From Mycobacterium sp. 1423905.2 (GTDB lineage: Bacteria > Actinomycetota > Actinomycetes > Mycobacteriales > Mycobacteriaceae), in contig NZ_LZLE01000325.1 in assembly GCF_001673155.1 (NCBI RefSeq), positions 1-64,000 of the forward strand: DNA of 64,000 bases. Reading direction: 5' to 3'. The first letter of the stretch is position 1. Each line of letters opens with the position of its first letter. Both the position numbers and the translations under genes were made by a program. Under the pieces are notes generated by a model, which did no database searches, was not told the DNA's origin, and saw only the letters and a list, made by a program, of their open reading frames with translations. This document shows positions 1 through 7,649 of the stretch, piece after piece.

Positions 1-228
1 CTGCTACCTGTTCAGCGGACAACGTCGGTGACAGCGGTGGCGTGAAACCGGGGAACAACACGAACGCCGATACCCAGATGAGCGCCGCGACCGGCAACGT
101 CCAGAACAGGATCCGCTCACCGTCGGTGCGGTTGCGCTCGACCACGGGCGCCTGGGTATCGGCGTTCGTGTTGTTCCCCGGTTTCACGCCACCGCTGTCA
201 CCGACGTTGTCCGCTGAACAGGTAGCAG
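1..228. repeat. Perfect 77-bp inverted repeat at the window edge
   Basis: Bases 1-77 are the exact reverse complement of 152-228, with a 74-bp spacer; base i pairs with base 229-i. Pairing stops at base 78, which is the first base of an ATG. The right arm lies inside the coding region of the first membrane protein and reads as sensible protein, so it is the original copy. The left arm replaces whatever promoter and ribosome site should precede that gene. Because the arm reaches base 1 it may continue beyond the window. A fold-back assembly or library artefact at a contig end is the simplest explanation; a real inverted duplication is possible. Confidence 0.95.
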
Positions 229-797
229 CCTTCTATCGCGATCCGCATAACCTTTCGCGCATCCGATGCAGCATGATCCTGTTCAACTGGTTCGGGGTGT
301 GCCTCATTCCGATTCTCATCCTGCTGGTCATGCAGATCCGCCGGATGGCTCATCGAACGCCCATCTTTTCTTATTGCATGCTCGGTTGCGTGGCCGGCGG
401 TCCGACGCTGTTTCTCATCGCCAACGTCTGCTGGCTGCTGGCCGCCTTCCGTCCGGAACGCGACCCCGAACTGACGCAGTTGTACAACGATTTCGCGTGG
501 GTCACATTCACCAGCCAAGTGCCATTCCTGATCGCCCAGAGCGTGATCCTGGCGCTGGCAATATATTTCGACGATCGATCCGAACCGGTGCTGAACCGGT
601 GGGTGGCGCACTTCAACCTCGTGGTGGCAGCGGCCCTGGTACCGGCCGCGTTCGTCGGCCTGGCGTTGTCCGGGCCGCTGGCATGGAACGGCTTGTTGTC
701 GTTCTGGCTCAAGAACATCGCCATCGGCGTATGGATCGTCGTCATGGGGGTTGTCTTAGGCAGGGCCCTGCACTCCGAACGCGGCCGACGCCCATGA
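78..797 (+). CDS. Multi-pass membrane protein, paralogue of the next gene
   Basis: A 239-residue integral membrane protein with about five or six hydrophobic segments and no recognised catalytic motif. It shares its layout with the following gene: a first membrane segment followed by a short Pro-rich loop, a central RPxRDP motif (RPERDPEL here, RPDRDPRL in the neighbour), and a GPLAWNG-type sequence before the last helix, so the two are tandem paralogues. The ATG at 78 is chosen because the codons upstream lie inside an inverted copy of the gene itself. The stop overlaps the next start (ATGA), indicating translational coupling with the oxidase-subunit-like genes downstream. Function is unknown; a membrane partner of the subunit III/IV-like proteins is an inference from context. 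Confidence 0.75.
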   Translation: MSAATGNVQNRIRSPSVRLRSTTGAWVSAFVLFPGFTPPLSPTLSAEQVAAFYRDPHNLSRIRCSMILFNWFGVCLIPILILLVMQIRRMAHRTPIFSYCMLGCVAGGPTLFLIANVCWLLAAFRPERDPELTQLYNDFAWVTFTSQVPFLIAQSVILALAIYFDDRSEPVLNRWVAHFNLVVAAALVPAAFVGLALSGPLAWNGLLSFWLKNIAIGVWIVVMGVVLGRALHSERGRRP

Positions 798-1582
798 GTT
801 CAACGGTCGCGCACACCCAACCACCGTCCGGGGTCGCCGGGACCGCCGCAATCAAGCCCAAGCGCGAGCTGTGGCTGGCCTGGTGGACGCTGGTGGTGTT
901 CTACAACTTGTTCGGTCTGGTGTTTTTTGTGCTCACTCGCTCGCAGCCGCCGCCGAGCCCTGCGTGGGACACCGCCAAAGTGGTGCAATGGTTCGCCGAC
1001 AACCGATTCGGCATACAGGTCGGATTCGCCATCATGTTTGTCATCACCGGCATGACGACGATGAGCAATGCACTGATCGCCTACTCCATGCGGCGGATGT
1101 CGGTGAGCCCGGCGTTCGCATACTCGTATCTGATCCTGTATTCGCTGAGTGCCATTCCCGGCATGCTGCTGATGTGCGTCGCGCTCACCGTAGGAGCGAT
1201 GAGACCCGACCGCGACCCCCGACTGATCAGCTGGATCTACGACTTCGCCTTTCTGTCGTTCGTGGGAACTATGGGTGTGTTTCTGATCGGCTCACTGGTA
1301 TGGATGCTGGCCATCCTCATCGACAAGAATCGCGTCTTCCCCAAATGGTTCGGTTATCTCAACCTGTGTAACGGGCTCACCGAGATCGTGGTGTCACCGG
1401 CGTGGATATTCCGGCGCGGAGTGTTGGCCTGGAACGGCCAGATCGCGTGGTGGCTGGACATGGTCGTATTCGGCATCTACACAGGGGTTTTCATCTTCTT
1501 GCTTCGGCGACTGATTCAACGCGAGGACTTCGGTGATGGCGTGGTGCCCAGTGGCTCGACCACAGCGGGTGTAGTCCGGTGA
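794..1582 (+). CDS. Multi-pass membrane protein, second of a tandem pair
   Basis: A 262-residue membrane protein with a polar N-terminus of about 25 residues and about six predicted membrane segments. The motif RPDRDPRLISWIYDFAF aligns with RPERDPELTQLYNDFAW of the upstream paralogue, and the helix after it and the LAWNG motif near the C-terminus also match. ATG at 794 overlaps the upstream stop by four bases, and the stop overlaps the next GTG in the same way, so four genes read as one tightly coupled operon. No cofactor-binding pattern is evident. The family is not one I can name; its recurrence beside heme-copper oxidase subunit III-like genes suggests a membrane complex, which is inference. 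Confidence 0.75.
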   Translation: MSSTVAHTQPPSGVAGTAAIKPKRELWLAWWTLVVFYNLFGLVFFVLTRSQPPPSPAWDTAKVVQWFADNRFGIQVGFAIMFVITGMTTMSNALIAYSMRRMSVSPAFAYSYLILYSLSAIPGMLLMCVALTVGAMRPDRDPRLISWIYDFAFLSFVGTMGVFLIGSLVWMLAILIDKNRVFPKWFGYLNLCNGLTEIVVSPAWIFRRGVLAWNGQIAWWLDMVVFGIYTGVFIFLLRRLIQREDFGDGVVPSGSTTAGVVR

Positions 1583-2190
1583 CCGAGCACACCGTCCCGC
1601 CGGCGCAGGTAGCGGCACGACCGGACAGACCCGACAGATTCGTGCCCGGACAACCGGACATGTGGGCGTTCGTCCTGTTCGAAACGCTGGTCTTCACCGG
1701 CTATTTCGGCTTCTACTTGTTCTACCGGACCCAGAGTCCCGAGCTCTTCTTGCGCTCGCAGGCGCAGCTGGACTTACGCATCGGGGTGTTCAACACCATT
1801 GTCTTGCTGCTGAGTTCGTGGGCGGTGGCACGATGTGTGCAGGCCGCGCGCGCCGGTGCCTACCGGCAGGCCCGCAGAGACGTCGCGTGTACTGGGTTGT
1901 GCGGTCTGATCTTTCTGGCTACCAAAATCTTCGAGTGGGTCAAGCAGATGCGCTCGGGAAACGGCTTGGCCAGCAACGACTTCTTCACTTATTACTACTT
2001 TCTGACCGGCATCCACTTCATCCATCTGCTCATCGGGTTTGTTGTGCTCGGCGTCGTGGTCTACCAACTCAAAGCGCCGGCGCCAAGGTCCGAGGGTTCT
2101 CAAGAGCTGGTCGAGACCTGTGCCACCTACTGGCACACCGTCGACTTCCTGTGGGTGCTCATCTTCGCATTGCTCTACGTGGTGAGGTGA
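1579..2190 (+). CDS. Heme-copper oxidase subunit III-like protein (NorE/CoxC type)
   Basis: A 203-residue membrane protein of the cytochrome c oxidase subunit III family, in the short form typical of NorE-like proteins. The N-terminal PGQPDMWAFVLFETLVFTGY and the later FTYYYFLTGIHFIHLLIGF plus TYWHTVDFLWVLIF near the C-terminus are family hallmarks. Five membrane helices fit the length. No subunit I or II (the catalytic, metal-binding subunits) lies in the window, so this is an orphan subunit, or one that joins an oxidase encoded elsewhere. GTG at 1579 overlaps the upstream stop (GTGA). It is followed after three bases by a subunit IV-like gene, which is the usual NorE-NorF order. Confidence 0.85.
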   Translation: MTEHTVPPAQVAARPDRPDRFVPGQPDMWAFVLFETLVFTGYFGFYLFYRTQSPELFLRSQAQLDLRIGVFNTIVLLLSSWAVARCVQAARAGAYRQARRDVACTGLCGLIFLATKIFEWVKQMRSGNGLASNDFFTYYYFLTGIHFIHLLIGFVVLGVVVYQLKAPAPRSEGSQELVETCATYWHTVDFLWVLIFALLYVVR

Positions 2191-2193
2191 ACG

Positions 2194-2490
2194 GTGCACC
2201 TCAAGTTCGACCGCAGGCTCTTGGTCGTCTGGCTCATCCTCTGCGCGCTTACTGTGGGCTATCTATGGATCGACCACTCCGTTGGCGATGAAGCCGGCGC
2301 GCCGCGGTCTAGCGCCGTGGTCACTGCGGCCGTGATCGTGATCGCACTGATAAAGGTGCGCATCATCTTTCGCGAGTTCATGGAGGTGCGGCAGGCGCCC
2401 CCGCTGCTGTCGCGGCTCACCGATGCATGGGTACTGCTCATGGCCGCCGGGATGCTCGGCAGCTACTTCACCGGAATGGCGCTGGCTTAG
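2194..2490 (+). CDS. Cytochrome c oxidase subunit IV-like small membrane protein (NorF type)
   Basis: A 98-residue protein with three hydrophobic segments. The middle stretch AVIVIALIKVRIIFREFMEV matches the prokaryotic subunit IV/NorF family, whose core is a helix ending in K-x-R-x-I-F-x-x-F-M-E-V. The GTG start lies three bases after the subunit III-like stop. Such proteins have no metal ligands and stabilise the subunit III-like partner. It ends the four-gene unit; the next gene is convergent and starts its 3' end only eight bases away. Confidence 0.8.
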   Translation: MHLKFDRRLLVVWLILCALTVGYLWIDHSVGDEAGAPRSSAVVTAAVIVIALIKVRIIFREFMEVRQAPPLLSRLTDAWVLLMAAGMLGSYFTGMALA

Positions 2491-2497
2491 CGCAGGC

Positions 2498-3781
2498 CTA
2501 CGGCGCTTGCTGAGGTGTGAAGGTGATGTGCAGTTCGGTCAGACCGCGCAGGATGTACGTCGGCTCGTAGATGTAGCGGCGATCGTTCACCGGTCCGTGC
2601 TTGCCTTCGTTGATGGCGATATCGCCCATCCGGTCAAGAATGCGTTCCAGGGATACCCGGCCTTCCACCCGAGCCAGGGGACCTCCGGGACAGGAATGCA
2701 CACCGCGGGCAAAAGCCATGTGCTCGCGCACGTTTGGTCGGTCGATGCGGAATTCGTGCGGGTCGTCGAAACGACGCGGATCGCGGTTGGCCGCACCGGG
2801 CAGCACCATCACCACCGTGCCGGCGGGAATGTCGACACCTCCCAAGGTGGCGGACTTGCGAGCCAACCGGGAGTCACTCTTGACGGGACTGTCCATCCGC
2901 AGTGATTCCTCGATGAAATTCGGGATCAGGCTGCGGTTGTCCCGCAGCAGCTGTTGCAGATCAGGCCGATCGCCGAGCACCCGCATGGCCGCGGTCAGCA
3001 GCTTGGCGGTGGTTTCCTGGCCGGCGGCGAACAAGAAGGTGGCCGACCGGACCACTTCGATGACCTCCGGGGTAGAGCCGTCCGGGTACTTGGCCGTCGC
3101 CAGCGACGTCAGCACGTCGTCACGCGGCCTGCTGCGCCGGTCCTCGATGTAAGAGCAGAACTTCTCGTCCAGCCACTCCAGCGGATTGACACCCACCGAC
3201 TGATGATCCAGCGCTCCGACGCGGCCTGGCCGATCGGCACCCAGGACGACGCGGAAGTCATTGCGGTCGGCTTCCGGCACGCCGAGCAGGTCGGCAATTA
3301 CCAGTGTGGCAAACGGTTTCGCGTACTCGCTGATGAATTCGCACTGGCCGTTGGCCAGGAACTCGTCGAGTTGGCGATCGGCGAGACGCCACATGAATTC
3401 TTCGTTCTGCCGAAGGCGACTGGGCGTCAGCAGCCGGCTCAGAATCGACCGGGCGCGACTGTGGTCCGGCGGGTCCATGGTCACCATGTGCTCGTACATC
3501 GGAAACTTCTCGCGATGCTGGTCGATCTGGGCGTTGATGTCGTCGCCATCGGGCTGAAACGGCAACGGCGGAAAGGGGCCACCCAACGCGACGCAATTGG
3601 AGAAGGACTCCGTGTCTTTGTAAACGGCGGTGGCTTCTTCGTAACCGGTAACCGCGATGACCCCGTAATGCGGCAGCCGCAGCACCGGGCTCTGACTGCG
3701 TAAGTAGTCGAAGTAGGGATGCGGATCCGGTACCAGGGACGGATCGGTGAAGAAGTCGATCGAATCGTAAGCGGTGGTCAT
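2498..3781 (-). CDS. Cytochrome P450 monooxygenase
   Basis: A 427-residue soluble class I type P450. The oxygen-binding I-helix motif AAGQETT is at about 252-258, with Glu in place of the usual acidic Asp. The ExxR motif ESLR is at 292-295, and the heme loop FARGVHSCPGG carries the axial Cys at 364. The loop has Ala-Arg where most family members have Gly-x. Length and motif spacing are complete. Substrate is unknown; steroid, fatty-acid or terpenoid hydroxylation is typical in mycobacteria. It reads towards the oxidase-subunit-like operon and away from the TetR gene, with a palindrome in the shared upstream region, so control by that TetR protein is plausible. No ferredoxin gene lies beside it. 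Confidence 0.93.
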   Translation of the reverse strand: MTTAYDSIDFFTDPSLVPDPHPYFDYLRSQSPVLRLPHYGVIAVTGYEEATAVYKDTESFSNCVALGGPFPPLPFQPDGDDINAQIDQHREKFPMYEHMVTMDPPDHSRARSILSRLLTPSRLRQNEEFMWRLADRQLDEFLANGQCEFISEYAKPFATLVIADLLGVPEADRNDFRVVLGADRPGRVGALDHQSVGVNPLEWLDEKFCSYIEDRRSRPRDDVLTSLATAKYPDGSTPEVIEVVRSATFLFAAGQETTAKLLTAAMRVLGDRPDLQQLLRDNRSLIPNFIEESLRMDSPVKSDSRLARKSATLGGVDIPAGTVVMVLPGAANRDPRRFDDPHEFRIDRPNVREHMAFARGVHSCPGGPLARVEGRVSLERILDRMGDIAINEGKHGPVNDRRYIYEPTYILRGLTELHITFTPQQAP

Positions 3782-3885
3782 GTGCGTACCTCCCGAAGCC
3801 AGACCTAACCCGTTGGAGTAGCGCTCGAATTCACGCGTTGCCGTTGAGAGTTGATGTCACCGGGCGATCCGAGTCCCTACTAAGC

Positions 3886-3899
3886 TGAGCACTTGCTTA
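3886..3899. promoter_or_regulatory. Candidate TetR operator between P450 and TetR genes
   Basis: The sequence TGAGCACTTGCTTA fits the palindrome TnAGCAnnTGCTnA. It sits within a slightly larger repeat, CTAAGC at 3880-3885 and GCTTAG at 3895-3900. It lies 105 bases from the P450 start and 116 bases from the TetR start, a usual place for an autoregulated divergent operator. Binding by the adjacent TetR protein is inference. Confidence 0.5.
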
Positions 3900-4014
3900 G
3901 CATGGCGGTAATGTCAGGGTCAAGAAGGCGCTCAGGTCGGCGAGCCGGGCTACCACCCGGACCTGGATACCATCGGCATGAGGGCGTTGACGGTCGAAAG
4001 TACGGAGTTTGGGC

Positions 4015-4707
4015 ATGACATCGGCGCGCAGGATCGGAACGCCGGACGCGAAGAACCGGGGTCTGCTGCTCGACGCGGCCGAACAGCTGATGCTCGATGA
4101 GGGCTATGCCGCGGTGACGTCCCGACGGCTCGCCAGCAAGGCCGGCCTCAAACCGCAACTGGTGCATTACTACTTCCGCACGATGGAAGAGCTCTTCCTC
4201 GCCGTCTTCCGGCGCCGCGCGGAGGAAGGTCTGCAGATGCAGGCACGGTTGTTGGAGTCGCCGCAGCCGCTGTGGGCGTTGTGGCGCTTCGGCACCGACC
4301 CCGGCTTCGTGCGGATCTCGATGGAGTTCATGGCGTTGGCGAATCACCGCAAAGAGATGCGCGCCGAAATCGCCTACTACGCCGAGCGATTCCGGGAGGA
4401 ACAACGTCAGGTGGTGACCACCGCGCTGCGCCGCTACGACGTGGGCACCGTGGAGCTGCCGGCGGTGGTATGGACGTTGCTGATGAGCAGCGTGTCCCGG
4501 TTCCTGGTGCTCGAGCAGGCGCTCGGCGTCACCGGCGGGCACGCGGAAACCATTGAGTTGGTTGAGGATTACCTGCGCCGACTGGAGGGTGATCCCCCTC
4601 CGGTCGCGGACGCAGCGCCGGTTCACCAGGTTCGCAACGAGCAGAGCACCCCTTTGGCGCCGTCCTTGGACACCACCACCCGGCCGTCAACGGCCAAATC
4701 GCAGTGA
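4015..4707 (+). CDS. TetR/AcrR family transcriptional regulator
   Basis: A 230-residue regulator. The N-terminal helix-turn-helix spans roughly residues 15-65 (LLLDAAEQLMLDEGYAAVTS, then ASKAGLKPQLVHYYFRTMEE), including the HYYF signature of the recognition helix. The rest is a helical ligand-binding domain without an assignable ligand. ATG at 4015 follows an ACGGAG ribosome site; a TTG two codons earlier is less likely. Transcribed divergently from the P450, it is the likely local regulator. Its last 85 bases overlap the end of the convergent secreted-protein gene, so the polar tail after about residue 195 is encoded antisense to that gene. Confidence 0.9.
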   Translation: MTSARRIGTPDAKNRGLLLDAAEQLMLDEGYAAVTSRRLASKAGLKPQLVHYYFRTMEELFLAVFRRRAEEGLQMQARLLESPQPLWALWRFGTDPGFVRISMEFMALANHRKEMRAEIAYYAERFREEQRQVVTTALRRYDVGTVELPAVVWTLLMSSVSRFLVLEQALGVTGGHAETIELVEDYLRRLEGDPPPVADAAPVHQVRNEQSTPLAPSLDTTTRPSTAKSQ

Positions 4708-5045
4708 AAATTCGGCGTCCCCGGTTCCCTGCCGCTCGTCACCGTCACCATCGCCCATTGATCGGGGTTCACTAGCGGTACCTGCTGCACCCACGGCTTA
4801 CCCGGTGCGATATCGGTCTTGATGTTCGGAGTGAACGAATACGGGTTGTGGCTGTAGTCGGAGAAGACCGTGGGGTCCTGATCCTGGTAGTAGATGTCGG
4901 CGTAGGTCGCATTCTGCACCGACACGGTGTAAGTGACCTGATGGAAGTCCGGGTCGGCGTGTGCCCGCCCACCGTTCAGGACTAGCCCCGCGGCGACCAG
5001 CGATGTCGCTAGCGCGGCACCGAACATGCGCTGCACAGTCATCAT
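4623..5045 (-). CDS. Secreted protein of unknown function
   Basis: About 140 residues. A Sec signal peptide covers the first 30 or so residues (FGAALATSLVAAGLVLNGG) and ends in a consensus AHA-D cleavage site. The mature part of about 108 residues contains TYTVSVQNATYADIYYQDQD and two cysteines near the C-terminus (FHCDL and GVLCSL), compatible with one disulfide after export. Two adjacent ATG codons (5045 and 5042) follow GGGAGGAG; the first overlaps the stop of the enoyl-CoA hydratase gene (ATGA), so the two are coupled. I do not recognise the family beyond a mycobacterial secreted protein. Confidence 0.75.
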   Translation of the reverse strand: MMTVQRMFGAALATSLVAAGLVLNGGRAHADPDFHQVTYTVSVQNATYADIYYQDQDPTVFSDYSHNPYSFTPNIKTDIAPGKPWVQQVPLVNPDQWAMVTVTSGREPGTPNFHCDLAVDGRVVVSKDGAKGVLCSLRTW

Positions 5046-5797
5046 GGCGCTCCTCCCGTTACCGGGCGCGGACTGGCAGTGCGGTTCATTACCCGCTCCG
5101 CGGCCTGCCAGTGGGCGTCGGCTACCCACAGCCGTGCAAAGGATGCTATCGCTTCCTCTGCGGAAACTCCGCTGATCACGCGTTTTATCTCGGTCGCCGG
5201 CCGGCGGGCCAGCGAGCGGGCAACCGATCGCCAGCCGTCACCGGGTGAGTCGAAGGCCGAGCGGGGCAGGACCAGGTCGACCAGTCCGATGCGATGGGCC
5301 TCCATGGCGTCGAGCGCGGTGCCGGTGCCGGACAACAGCAGCGCCCGGCCCCTGCCGACCAGCGCCGCGAGTCGTTCGGCGCCGCCCCACGCCGGCATGA
5401 TCTCAAGCTGCACCTGGTTGAACGCGATCTTGACGTCGTCAGCGGCTATCCGAATGTCTGCCGCCACGGCGACCTCGGCGCCGCCGCCGAAGGCGTGCCC
5501 GTTGAGTGCGGCGATCACCGGAGCCGGGAAGTTCGCCAGCTGATCACAGATCGCGCGCATCCGTCGTGCCATCGCCGCGGCGTCTTCCTCGGTGCGCAGC
5601 GCGCTGAGCTCCTTGAGGTCACCGCCGGATACGAAGGCGCGATCGCCCGCGCCCCGGATCACCAGCGCGCGGGCACCCGCGGCGGCATCGAGCGCCTTCT
5701 CCAACTGGTCCATGGTCTGCAGCGCGATGGCGTTGCGCGCGTGGGGGCGGTCGATGGTGAGCACCGCGAGCCCGTCATCGAATTCCACGTCGACCAT
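5042..5797 (-). CDS. Enoyl-CoA hydratase/isomerase family protein
   Basis: A 251-residue crotonase-fold enzyme acting on acyl-CoA thioesters in fatty-acid or side-chain beta-oxidation. The oxyanion-hole segments are FVSGGDLKEL at about 55-64 and ALNGHAFGGGAEVA at 97-110. Glu108 and Glu132 (in LEIMPAWGG) occupy the two catalytic glutamate positions of true hydratases, so hydratase activity is likely. It lies upstream of the secreted-protein gene with a four-base overlap and divergent from the lipoprotein gene. An ATTCTC-N7-GAGAAT repeat 48 bases upstream of the ATG suggests shared regulation with the acyl-CoA synthetase cluster. Confidence 0.88.
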   Translation of the reverse strand: MVDVEFDDGLAVLTIDRPHARNAIALQTMDQLEKALDAAAGARALVIRGAGDRAFVSGGDLKELSALRTEEDAAAMARRMRAICDQLANFPAPVIAALNGHAFGGGAEVAVAADIRIAADDVKIAFNQVQLEIMPAWGGAERLAALVGRGRALLLSGTGTALDAMEAHRIGLVDLVLPRSAFDSPGDGWRSVARSLARRPATEIKRVISGVSAEEAIASFARLWVADAHWQAAERVMNRTASPRPVTGGAP

Positions 5798-5844
5798 GTG
5801 AGTGTCAGTTCCTCGGAGGTCACCACGAGCTCGCCGATATTGGC

Positions 5845-5863
5845 ATTCTCTTTCGCGGAGAAT
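5845..5863. promoter_or_regulatory. Candidate operator ATTCTC-N7-GAGAAT, site 1
   Basis: An inverted repeat of two 6-bp arms with a seven-base spacer in the divergent region between the enoyl-CoA hydratase and the LpqH-like lipoprotein. The same arms with the same spacing recur at 9107-9125, and the arms in reversed order occur at 6422-6436. Recurrence in three intergenic regions of one cluster argues for a regulator site; the protein that binds is unknown. Confidence 0.5.
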
Positions 5864-5939
5864 AGCATCATCGGTGCAGGTCTACCGGCGCGCCCCAGGA
5901 CCGTGGAACGCGCTCAACCGGAATACAAGAGGTGGGCGA

Positions 5940-6365
5940 GTGCGGGAACGATTCGCGGGCGCTACCGCCGCGGCGCTTGCGGTGGTTCTCGCCGGGTGCG
6001 GCGGAGGGGCGCCGTCCCAAGCGCAGATCGCCAGTACGGCCTCGATCGCGGTGAATCAGGCCGAGTCCCGGACGGCACAGGTCAGCTGCTCGCAGCTGGA
6101 GTGGGTCCGAACAATTGACATCGGTACCAAGTTCTCCGGCGCCACCGTCGTCGTCGACCAGCATGCGGACTTGCCCACCACGCGGTCGGTGCGCATCCGC
6201 AACGTGGGCAGCTTCACCGGGATGTATTCGCAAGGCGGCGACAGCGTCGCCACCACCCACTTCAGCAACGACACGTACACGATCGCCGGTACCGCCAACG
6301 GTTCGAATTCGGAGAAACCGAACGAGCCGATGACCGCCACCTTCAAGATCACCGTCAGGTGCTAA
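5940..6365 (+). CDS. LpqH (19 kDa antigen)-family lipoprotein
   Basis: A 141-residue lipoprotein. Starting at the GTG at 5940, which has AGAGG seven bases upstream, the signal peptide ends in a lipobox VVLAGC, so Cys about 20 would be lipidated and the protein anchored in the membrane. The C-terminal half, YTIAGTANG followed by ATFKITVRC, matches the LpqH pattern of a beta-strand pair ending in a Cys. Two further cysteines (SCSQL and the terminal C) could form the family disulfide. LpqH proteins are surface-exposed TLR2 agonists without a known enzymatic role. It stands alone between the hydratase and amidohydrolase genes. Confidence 0.82.
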   Translation: MRERFAGATAAALAVVLAGCGGGAPSQAQIASTASIAVNQAESRTAQVSCSQLEWVRTIDIGTKFSGATVVVDQHADLPTTRSVRIRNVGSFTGMYSQGGDSVATTHFSNDTYTIAGTANGSNSEKPNEPMTATFKITVRC

Positions 6366-6421
6366 CGGCGCCTTGGGCGCAACCCCGCTGGGGGGCTGGT
6401 TGTTGCGGGCCATCGACTAAA

Positions 6422-6447
6422 GAGAATAGTATTCTCGCAAATTGCGA
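6422..6447. promoter_or_regulatory. Overlapping palindromes upstream of the amidohydrolase, site 2
   Basis: GAGAATAGTATTCTC at 6422-6436 is a 7-1-7 palindrome, and TCGCAAATTGCGA at 6435-6447 is a 6-1-6 palindrome overlapping its end. They lie directly before the GAAGGAGG ribosome site of the amidohydrolase, a position suited to a repressor. The first uses the same GAGAAT/ATTCTC words as sites 1 and 3 but in opposite order. Confidence 0.5.
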
Positions 6448-6458
6448 AGGAGGATTTC

Positions 6459-7649
6459 ATGGGGCAGCTGTCGCACCGGGAGGACGTCCCGTTCCCGCTC
6501 TTTGACGCGGACAACCATCTCTACGAGCCGCCGGAAGCGCTCACCAAGTTCTTGCCCAAGGAGTACAAGGACTTCGTCCAGTACGTCCAGATCAACGGGC
6601 GCACCAAAATCGCGCTGCGCGGCGTGATCAGCAATTACATTCCCAACCCGACGTTCGAGGTCGTCGCCCGGCCGGGTGCCTGGGAGGAGTACTTCAAGTA
6701 CGGCAACCCGGAAGGCAAGAGCAAGCGCGAGCTGTTCGGCGAGCCGATGCGCGCGATCCCGGCGTTCTTCGAGCCCGGCCCGCGCTTGGAGAAGATGGAC
6801 GAACTGGGCCTGGACCGTACGCTCATGTTTCCCACGTTGGCCAGCCTGATCGAGGAGCGTCTGCGCGACGACCCGGTCGCCATCCACGTCCTGATCCATG
6901 CGCTGAACCAGTGGCTCGACGAAGTCTGGGGCTTCAACTACCAGAACCGCATCTTCACCACGCCCGTCATCACCCTGCCGATCGTCGAGAAGGCGATCGA
7001 GGAGCTGGAGTGGGTGGTCAAGCGCGGTGCCCGCGCCATCCTCATCCGCCCCGCTCCCGTCCCGGGCTTCCGCGGCCCCCGGTCGTTTGCGCTGCCGGAG
7101 TTCGACCCGTTCTGGGAGCGGGTCGTCGAGCACGACCTGCTGGTCGGCATGCACTCCAGCGACAGCGGCTACTCGCGGTACACCTCCGAGTGGGACGGCG
7201 CCGACCAGGAGATGCTGCCGTTCCAGACCAACGCGATGGGCATCCTCAACGAGTGGCGACCGATTCAGGACGCCGTGGGCTCGTGGGTGATCCACGGCGC
7301 GCTCTATCGCCACCCCAAGTTGAAGGTGGCGATCGTCGAGGCTGGATCCAAGTGGATGACCCCATTGCTGGACGGCCTGGCCGAGGTCTTCCGCAAGGCC
7401 CCGGAAGCTTTCCCCAGCGACCCCGTCGAGACGGTCAAGAATCGGATCTACGTCAGCCCCTTCTTCGAGGAGGGCATCGACGATCTGATCGGCCTGGTGG
7501 GTGTAGACCAGGTGCTGTACGGCTCGGACTGGCCGCACCCGGAGGGACTGGCGGAGCCGACCTACTACATCAACGCGCTGTCGCACCTTCCCATTGACGA
7601 CCAAGCGAAGATCATGGGCGGCAACCTCGGTCGACTCGTCACGGTGTGA
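6459..7649 (+). CDS. Amidohydrolase family protein (metal-dependent hydrolase)
   Basis: A 396-residue protein of the amidohydrolase-2 (ACMSD/TIM-barrel) group. The metal-binding motif DADNH is at 16-20. Further ligand candidates are the His in LVGMHSSDSGY and the Asp of YGSDWPHPEG near residue 360, which is the family's C-terminal signature. Members hydrolyse or decarboxylate C-C or C-N bonds in small organic acids; many mycobacterial copies sit in steroid or aromatic catabolic clusters. ATG at 6459 follows GAAGGAGG. Its stop overlaps the GTG of the acyl-CoA synthetase, so the two are one operon. A role in breaking down an acyl-CoA-linked substrate is inference. Confidence 0.87.
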   Translation: MGQLSHREDVPFPLFDADNHLYEPPEALTKFLPKEYKDFVQYVQINGRTKIALRGVISNYIPNPTFEVVARPGAWEEYFKYGNPEGKSKRELFGEPMRAIPAFFEPGPRLEKMDELGLDRTLMFPTLASLIEERLRDDPVAIHVLIHALNQWLDEVWGFNYQNRIFTTPVITLPIVEKAIEELEWVVKRGARAILIRPAPVPGFRGPRSFALPEFDPFWERVVEHDLLVGMHSSDSGYSRYTSEWDGADQEMLPFQTNAMGILNEWRPIQDAVGSWVIHGALYRHPKLKVAIVEAGSKWMTPLLDGLAEVFRKAPEAFPSDPVETVKNRIYVSPFFEEGIDDLIGLVGVDQVLYGSDWPHPEGLAEPTYYINALSHLPIDDQAKIMGGNLGRLVTV

